From assembly GCA_019322435.1 (NCBI GenBank), contig JAHWIR010000006.1, positions 21,760-85,759 of the forward strand: a stretch of DNA of 64,000 nt, written 5' to 3'. Positions 58,095 through 64,000 of the stretch are shown in pieces; the first letter of the stretch is position 1, and every line of letters begins with the position of its first letter. A program made the translations under genes and the position numbers. This DNA is from Candidatus Woesearchaeota archaeon. Lineage in GTDB: Archaea; Nanobdellota; Nanobdellia; Woesearchaeales; WJKL01. The notes under the pieces were generated by a model, which did no database searches, had not been told where the DNA came from, and saw only the letters and a program-made list of their open reading frames with translations.

Positions 58095-61000
58095 CTGCTA
58101 AAAAGTTCATTTTAATCACAGTATTGCTCATTTCCTTAGCTTTAGCAATTTCTACAATATACTCAGCAGATGAAGATGAATGGTGCTGCATTACACAAAC
58201 ACCAGACCCATGCGACTTAAGAAATCAATCTTCTTGTGCTGAAATTGGAGGAACATTCCATATTAACACCTTATGTATTGATATCCCAGAATGTGATTAT
58301 GATCCCGGCTGCTGTGTAGATACATGTACTCCAGTAGATTATCCAGCATCATGCAGCCAAGGAAATTTCAATACAAATGCATGCGATAATGTTTCGCAAT
58401 GCCAGGAAGGCTGCTGTTATTGTTATGCTCCATCTCCAATTGGAGCAACATGTCCAGGCATCTTTAATCTAGAAGATTGTCAATCAGAATGTCAAGACAG
58501 AAATGCGTTATACGCCTATGTAGATACATCAATAACAGAATTAGCAACTTGTGAATTACAATGTGGACAAATAATACCCCCCCCAGGAACAATAACAGGC
58601 TTTATCCTAGATTCACAAGGAAATCCAATAGAAGATGTATACATAGTGCCTCCAGCAGGAATAACTGTAGCATACTCTGCAGCAGACGGCTCTTATACAT
58701 TTACAGATGCTCCTCCAGGAGATTTTCTTATTCAACTAAGCAAAGAAGGCTACAAGCCAACCTCTTCAACAGCAGAAATACTTCCAGGACAAACAATACA
58801 GCATAATATAACACTTCCATCATTCATAGGAGGAGCAATATCAGGAATAGTTAGAGATTCTGAAACAACTGAAGGATTAGAAGAAGTTTTAATAATAGCA
58901 ATAGGCCCTGATGTAAAAGATACAATCTCCCTTGAAGATGGAAACTATTCAATAACAGACCTTGACCAAGGAACCTACACTGTAATTGCGAAAAAAGACA
59001 GATACATACAGTCAGAAACAGAAGACATCGAAGTAATTGATGAAGAAACAACTATATTTAATATAAACCTAATCCCAGAACCATTTGGAAAAATACAAGG
59101 AACAATAAAAAATACAGAAGGACAGCTAATTCCAAATTCTCAAATAATGATTAATGGAGTAATAGAAATAAAAACACCTACAGGAAATTTTGAAAAAGAA
59201 CTTCCAGCATCAACAGAAGGCATCACTTACTATATAAAAGCATTAGCTCCTGGCTACAGCCAGAGCAATCCTCAGGAAATCATTATTTTAAAAGGAGAAA
59301 CACCACCTCTAGAAGATTTTATCCTATCTCCAATTGCACAAGAATGCATCTATCCAGCTTCCCCGCAAGTTGAAACATTTGAAGCAAATCATATCAAAGG
59401 AGAAAAAGCACTTAAATTAAACTGGACACCTCAGCTAAACTGCCATAGCAACATAGGAGGCTACACAATCTTTAGAAATGACGAGCAAATAGCATTTATC
59501 CCAGTCACAACCTCTCCTTATAACCATTCAAAATCATATATTGACAATAATGTAGAATGGCAAACCACCTATACATATTCAATAATAGTAACCTATATTG
59601 ATGAAGTAATAAGAAACAGCTCAAAAACATACACCCCACAAATAAGAACAGGAGACCCAGAATGTGAAGGAACATACACTCTTCAAGGCTTTAAAGAATT
59701 CTGCTTAAGTATTTCTGTGGTTAAGCAATGCGATGAATTCAACAAAGCAAAGACCATTGACACCTGTGATACTGAAGAAGGTTTCCGCTGCTCAGGACCT
59801 GATTTAAGTGGAGTTGCTTATTGCAAGGATTCAGGTCCTTGCAACCCAATAGACCAAGAAGCACTGCCATTTGGACTATATTATACAGAAGAGATGTGCA
59901 ATCAAAACACCTATTGTTATTATGATTACTCAGACACAATAGTTGATTCCTGTTATCTGTGCACTCAAGAGACAACCTGCTTTGATTACAGATCAGAATC
60001 AGCATGCACAACAGACAACTGTCTAGCAGCACAGAATTCAGATTGTACATGGCAGGAAACAACATACACAGACTTAAACAAAGGAATCTGCTATGAAACT
60101 AATTATAATGGAACAGATTACTGCCATCTGTGTTCCTCTTCAGAGTTATTCCAAAACATAGGCTGCACTCAAGATATCTGTTCAAAACTAGGAAGCTGCT
60201 ATTCAGATGGAACATCCTGTTCCTCTTGTAACCAGACAGCATGCGAATCATACACAACACAAGAAGCATGCATTGGAGAAAATGAGATACAAATCTCTGA
60301 TTGCTCAGAAACAGTCACTCCTAGCGATGATGCCTGCAGCCTGGGAAAATGCAAATGGAATTCAACTGAGGAAACATGCTATAAAGATGGAAATGATGAT
60401 GACCAGCCAGATTGCCAGGATTCCTTAGATCAATGCAAGACAGACACCAATGCTCCAACAACAAAAGCCCCAGACACCTACTTGATAACAACCCTAGACA
60501 CACCAATCACACTAACCTCTGACTTTGATGCAGACATCTTAACCTATTGCATCTATAAATCTGAAATATGCTGCCCATCAGAAGAAATCAAATTTGAAAA
60601 TGGCATTGCAGAAATAATCCCATCAGAATCAGAAACATTAGAGCAATTATACCTGGCACAAGGACATGGAGAATATAATATCAGATACTATGCAACAGAC
60701 ACCCATGACAACCAAGAGCAGTTAAAATCCTCTCCAGTATATATAGACTTTTCTCCGCCTTCAATAAACATAGAATATGAAGTAATAACAACAGACCAGA
60801 TATTAGACGGCTTTATCTTGTCTGATTTAATATTCACAATCAATGCATCTGAAACAGTAACCTGCTCAGACACTTTGATAGAATCAATAACAAAAGATCC
60901 TTTCCCTCAACAACTTTCATCTGAAACAGGAACATCCTGGCAGACATCTTACAGAGTAGAAGACGGAGATTATCAATACACAGTAACTTGCTCAGACCCC

Positions 61001-64000
61001 TTAGGCAACACAAACACAACCATTATAGATATAGAAGTAGATGCATGGCCATTCATAAGAATAATCAACCCATACAAGCCATCAACAAAAGGCGAGACAG
61101 ATATTGAGTTCATAGTAAAAACAAATGGAACAGCAAATTGTAGCTGGCATTACGAATCTCAAGTTGTACCATTCCAAACAGCAAACCAACTGCACACCTT
61201 GCCAAGAACACTACCAAGAAATACCTATTATGATAACATTGCAGTTGAATGCACAGAAACAGCCACAACCAACAGAAAAGACAAAGCAAGATTCCTATTC
61301 ACAATAGACCAGCTTGCACCAATAACAATAACCACCCTAAAAATAGGGCAAGGAGAATATACCTATAACAATACTTGGACTATCTGGACAAATGACCCTG
61401 TTGAAATCTCATTTGAATGCATAGAAACCCTTCCATTAAGCTTTGGCTGCAGTGAGGAAATTAAATTTTGTAAGCATGGTACTACCGAATGCTATCCAGG
61501 AGACACATACACCACACCATTTACAATATCAGACAACAGAACAGTCTGTTATCAGTCAAAAGATAAAGGAGAAAACATAGAAGAAAAAAAATGCAGCCAG
61601 GTTATATTTGGCGCAGGCATTGGATTAAATCTTGTAAATCCGCCTTATCAAGTATCTCCTGTTCCAGTCTTTGATGTTGTGATAGATACACAATCCCCTT
61701 ACATAGAGGAATGCGAATTCTCTACTTATGATAAATTCACCTATGGTAGGGGAGTAACCTTCAACAGAACAGGCGTTAACAGATTCACTTATTTCAATTT
61801 CGATGACATCGATCCAGATAGGCCTCGCCCTTATTATATGTATATAAGATGTAAAGACAATGCAGGAGCCATAACCTCCCCAGCATTAATAACCCTTTAT
61901 TATGATCCAGACAAGCCAATAATAATCGACAGCCATGCAAAACCAAATCCACTTGTACAAGGAACTAACATAACCCTTCATGCAGATACAACCCCTCCAA
62001 CAATCTGCAAATATGATTCCTCTGCCTCCAGCTATAACAATATGATAGGAGAATTCCCAGGCTGGAAACAATGGGGATATCCAAATCAGCCAATCTTCAG
62101 TGGCTCTCATGAAAGAGATATAGATATAAGCGGCTATGAAAATGGAAAATATTCTTTCTATCTAGCCTGCCAAAACAGAGCAGGACTGATTTCAGACACC
62201 TCTACCATTGACTTTACAATAGACAGAGGAGAAGAAGCGCAGATAAGAGAGCTGCTTCCAAAAGGCTCAACAAACTCCAGAGACATAACATTAACAATAA
62301 TAACAAACAGGGACGCAGCCTGCTTCCTTGAGAATGGACAACCACAAAAATTCAACACAGCAGGTGATGGCTTGACTCACACAATTAACAAAGGATCTCC
62401 TAAGGAAGGAGTCTATAACTATAAAATATACTGTAATTTTGCTTATGATGGAAAAACCATTACAATCAGTGATACAATCTCTTTCATAGTAGACCGAACA
62501 CCGCCAACCATGAACAACATAACAGTTCCAGAAAGAATTTGCTATGGCTCTAACATACAGCCTTCTTTTAATGCAGAAGACGAGCTTTCAAAAATAACCC
62601 TTTATAATCATTCTATCTATGCAGTAGAGCTAAATAGATTGATTTCTGACTGGCAGACAACAGACTCAGACAATCCGTCAATAGATGAAGACCAAAACGG
62701 AGACCCCCTTAACATGACAATTGGCAGCCTGTATTATATAAAAGCCAAAGCACAGGATGAAGCAGGAAATTGGGGAAGAGAAGCAGAAAGCGATGACTTC
62801 CTAATAATCTCAGACAACCTGACAGAATGCATCAGAGACAACGCTCCACCAACAATAACAATAAAGACAGAGCCCATAACAGGAGGCTTGAAGATTACAA
62901 TGCTCTGCAGCGATGAATCTGGCTGTGATGAAAAACTAATAGGAACATCTTTCTTAGATGAATCCTGCAATGCAACACAACTTTATCCAGAAACAGGCAT
63001 AATCATAACAAGAACAAAAAGAGTGTGCTGGAATGTATCTGACACCAAAGGAAATAGGGCCACAGGCTCAAAAATAATATCTCTTGATGATGAGGATGGA
63101 GACGGAGTTTCAGACAATAAAGATACATGTCCAGACACACCATATGGAACAAAAGTTGACCTGGCTGGCTGTCCTGTATCAGGAGATGACGATAATGACA
63201 GGATTCCAGATATCTATGATATATGCCCTGGCACTCCTATAGAAGAAGTTGACTTGGTTGATGCAGACGGATGCGCTCCTTCACAAAGAGATATAGATAA
63301 TGATGGTGTTTCAGATAATCTAGACAAATGCCCTGGAACACCTGTTGGAGAAGCAGCAGATACAGAAGGCTGCGGAGATTCTCAAAAAGATTCAGATGAT
63401 GATGGAATAGACGATGCTTATGAAAAACGCTATAACCTTGATCCATTCAACTCAGCAGATGCAGACCAAGACCCTGATGAAGACGACTTAACAAATCTAG
63501 AAGAATACAACTACTTTAAACAGACAGGAAGGGATATCTCTCCTAGAGAAAAAGACACAGATGGCGATGGTTATTCAGATGGTTATGAAGTAAACAATAA
63601 CTATGATCCTACTAATCCTTTCTCAAAACCAAGAGGAAAAGCACTTTCATTAACATTCATCATACTAGGCTTATTACTGATGATAGGAGGTGCTGGTTAT
63701 ACAGTTTACATGAGATCCAGAATAGGAGAACTTCCTCCTACTCCACCGCCAACAGCAAGACCTCTTCCGCCAGCTCTTCCGCCGTCAAGAGCACAGATTG
63801 AAGCAGCAGAAGCAAGAAGAAGAATGCTCCTGGACCAGCAAAGAAGAAGAAAAGGATTAGACCAGAGAAGAGCAGAAATAGTAGAAAGAAGAAGAAAAGA
63901 AAAAGCAGAAAAAAGATCCAAATTCTTTGAAGCATTTGCTCCTAGAAAACCAAAAAAACCACCAGTAATGCCTGCAAAATTAGCAGAAGCCCCCCCAATA
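58091..64000 (+). CDS. Giant cell-surface protein with carboxypeptidase-regulatory-like, fibronectin-like and Ca-binding TSP3-type repeats; 3' end outside window
   Basis: The frame is open from ATG 58091 to the window end (more than 1969 codons). Signal peptide: KKFILITVLLISLALAISTIYS. A Cys-rich N-terminal region (about residues 30-155) is followed by carboxypeptidase-regulatory-like domains near residues 167 (GTITGFILDSQGNPIEDVYI), 247 and 333, a fibronectin-type segment near 440 (LKLNWTPQLNCHSNIGGYTI), a second Cys-rich part (about 540-790), and Ig-like modules. Residues about 1665-1850 hold thrombospondin-3-type calcium repeats (DEDGDGVSDNKDTCPDTP, DIDNDGVSDNLDKCPGTP). A membrane helix (LTFIILGLLLMIGGAGYTVY, about 1855-1875) precedes a proline-rich then Arg/Lys-rich cytoplasmic tail. 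Confidence 0.82.
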   Translation, partial: MTAKKFILITVLLISLALAISTIYSADEDEWCCITQTPDPCDLRNQSSCAEIGGTFHINTLCIDIPECDYDPGCCVDTCTPVDYPASCSQGNFNTNACDNVSQCQEGCCYCYAPSPIGATCPGIFNLEDCQSECQDRNALYAYVDTSITELATCELQCGQIIPPPGTITGFILDSQGNPIEDVYIVPPAGITVAYSAADGSYTFTDAPPGDFLIQLSKEGYKPTSSTAEILPGQTIQHNITLPSFIGGAISGIVRDSETTEGLEEVLIIAIGPDVKDTISLEDGNYSITDLDQGTYTVIAKKDRYIQSETEDIEVIDEETTIFNINLIPEPFGKIQGTIKNTEGQLIPNSQIMINGVIEIKTPTGNFEKELPASTEGITYYIKALAPGYSQSNPQEIIILKGETPPLEDFILSPIAQECIYPASPQVETFEANHIKGEKALKLNWTPQLNCHSNIGGYTIFRNDEQIAFIPVTTSPYNHSKSYIDNNVEWQTTYTYSIIVTYIDEVIRNSSKTYTPQIRTGDPECEGTYTLQGFKEFCLSISVVKQCDEFNKAKTIDTCDTEEGFRCSGPDLSGVAYCKDSGPCNPIDQEALPFGLYYTEEMCNQNTYCYYDYSDTIVDSCYLCTQETTCFDYRSESACTTDNCLAAQNSDCTWQETTYTDLNKGICYETNYNGTDYCHLCSSSELFQNIGCTQDICSKLGSCYSDGTSCSSCNQTACESYTTQEACIGENEIQISDCSETVTPSDDACSLGKCKWNSTEETCYKDGNDDDQPDCQDSLDQCKTDTNAPTTKAPDTYLITTLDTPITLTSDFDADILTYCIYKSEICCPSEEIKFENGIAEIIPSESETLEQLYLAQGHGEYNIRYYATDTHDNQEQLKSSPVYIDFSPPSINIEYEVITTDQILDGFILSDLIFTINASETVTCSDTLIESITKDPFPQQLSSETGTSWQTSYRVEDGDYQYTVTCSDPLGNTNTTIIDIEVDAWPFIRIINPYKPSTKGETDIEFIVKTNGTANCSWHYESQVVPFQTANQLHTLPRTLPRNTYYDNIAVECTETATTNRKDKARFLFTIDQLAPITITTLKIGQGEYTYNNTWTIWTNDPVEISFECIETLPLSFGCSEEIKFCKHGTTECYPGDTYTTPFTISDNRTVCYQSKDKGENIEEKKCSQVIFGAGIGLNLVNPPYQVSPVPVFDVVIDTQSPYIEECEFSTYDKFTYGRGVTFNRTGVNRFTYFNFDDIDPDRPRPYYMYIRCKDNAGAITSPALITLYYDPDKPIIIDSHAKPNPLVQGTNITLHADTTPPTICKYDSSASSYNNMIGEFPGWKQWGYPNQPIFSGSHERDIDISGYENGKYSFYLACQNRAGLISDTSTIDFTIDRGEEAQIRELLPKGSTNSRDITLTIITNRDAACFLENGQPQKFNTAGDGLTHTINKGSPKEGVYNYKIYCNFAYDGKTITISDTISFIVDRTPPTMNNITVPERICYGSNIQPSFNAEDELSKITLYNHSIYAVELNRLISDWQTTDSDNPSIDEDQNGDPLNMTIGSLYYIKAKAQDEAGNWGREAESDDFLIISDNLTECIRDNAPPTITIKTEPITGGLKITMLCSDESGCDEKLIGTSFLDESCNATQLYPETGIIITRTKRVCWNVSDTKGNRATGSKIISLDDEDGDGVSDNKDTCPDTPYGTKVDLAGCPVSGDDDNDRIPDIYDICPGTPIEEVDLVDADGCAPSQRDIDNDGVSDNLDKCPGTPVGEAADTEGCGDSQKDSDDDGIDDAYEKRYNLDPFNSADADQDPDEDDLTNLEEYNYFKQTGRDISPREKDTDGDGYSDGYEVNNNYDPTNPFSKPRGKALSLTFIILGLLLMIGGAGYTVYMRSRIGELPPTPPPTARPLPPALPPSRAQIEAAEARRRMLLDQQRRRKGLDQRRAEIVERRRKEKAEKRSKFFEAFAPRKPKKPPVMPAKLAEAPPI

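Noticed and set aside
58561..63446. Several 60-108-codon frames on both strands across the giant surface gene
   Set aside because: All are shadows of the single open frame from 58091, which shows a signal peptide, domains and a membrane anchor in order.
1..64000. tRNA, rRNA, CRISPR array or insertion sequence
   Set aside because: No T-arm-like sequence with a matching cloverleaf, no regularly spaced repeats and no transposase were seen by eye; an automated tRNA and CRISPR search would settle it.

Overview
The window is a stretch of an AT-rich archaeal chromosome. The ribosomal, transcription and replication genes (S5, L30, L15, L34e, L14e, aIF2-beta, TFE, TBP, MCM, Cdc6/Orc1, both PolD subunits, FEN1, RfcS, pelota, PAN) are all of archaeal type. 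Compact proteins, leaderless TATA promoters of the form ACCTTTAWATA a few tens of bases before ATG, a ribose-1,5-bisphosphate isomerase homologue, ADP-forming acetyl-CoA synthetase, and very large cysteine-rich surface proteins suggest a DPANN lineage close to Woesearchaeota or Pacearchaeota. That placement is inference from gene content, not from a tree. I saw no tRNA, rRNA, CRISPR array, transposase or intein.

Layout. 1-4286: end of the spc-type ribosomal operon (S5, L30, L15, SecY, an EMC3/DUF106 insertase, L34e, L14e); adk and cmk, usual in this order in other archaea, are missing. 4287-8875: pheS, a nitroreductase and pheT in one operon, then a TrmB-family regulator. 9085-14772: ADP-forming acetyl-CoA synthetase (two subunits), AMP-forming acetyl-CoA synthetase, a CYTH protein and pelota. 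14857-20800: five genes for a probable cell-surface assembly (single-span protein, multi-span protein, three paralogous lipoproteins). 20859-28715: RfcS, a PRC-barrel protein, an LtrA-like and CorA-like membrane pair, a Cas4-like nuclease without CRISPR, TyrRS, two peptidases. 28841-38774: PAN, Trm5, an EamA transporter, FEN1, a coiled-coil protein, tRNA endonuclease, RNase Z, Hjc, TFE, the ribose-1,5-bisphosphate isomerase homologue and a second TrmB paralogue.

38775-51302 is a replication island: Cdc6/Orc1, PolD small and large subunits, aIF2-beta, a SpoIIM-like protein, RPA and MCM, TBP. Both ends carry pairs of 22-bp elements that look like archaeal origin recognition boxes, with the best pair directly upstream of cdc6 in a very AT-rich 475-bp gap. 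I read this as the replication origin.

51303-64000: a TtuA-type thiolase, then secreted giants: a 1319-aa cysteine-rich exported protein, a 552-aa protein with a pilin-like N-terminus, and a gene of more than 1969 codons with carboxypeptidase-like domains, calcium-binding thrombospondin-3-type repeats and a C-terminal membrane anchor. That last gene is translationally coupled to a 50-aa DNA-binding protein whose promoter holds a perfect 10-bp inverted repeat, a likely autoregulated switch for surface protein production.

Repeated small elements in the intergenic DNA are not explained by the genes: a 17-nt repeat in three gaps (25.6, 35.5, 50.3 kb), a hairpin repeat with compensatory changes whose two copies lie inside the L15 gene and upstream of aIF2-beta, and tandem hairpins filling the TBP leader.
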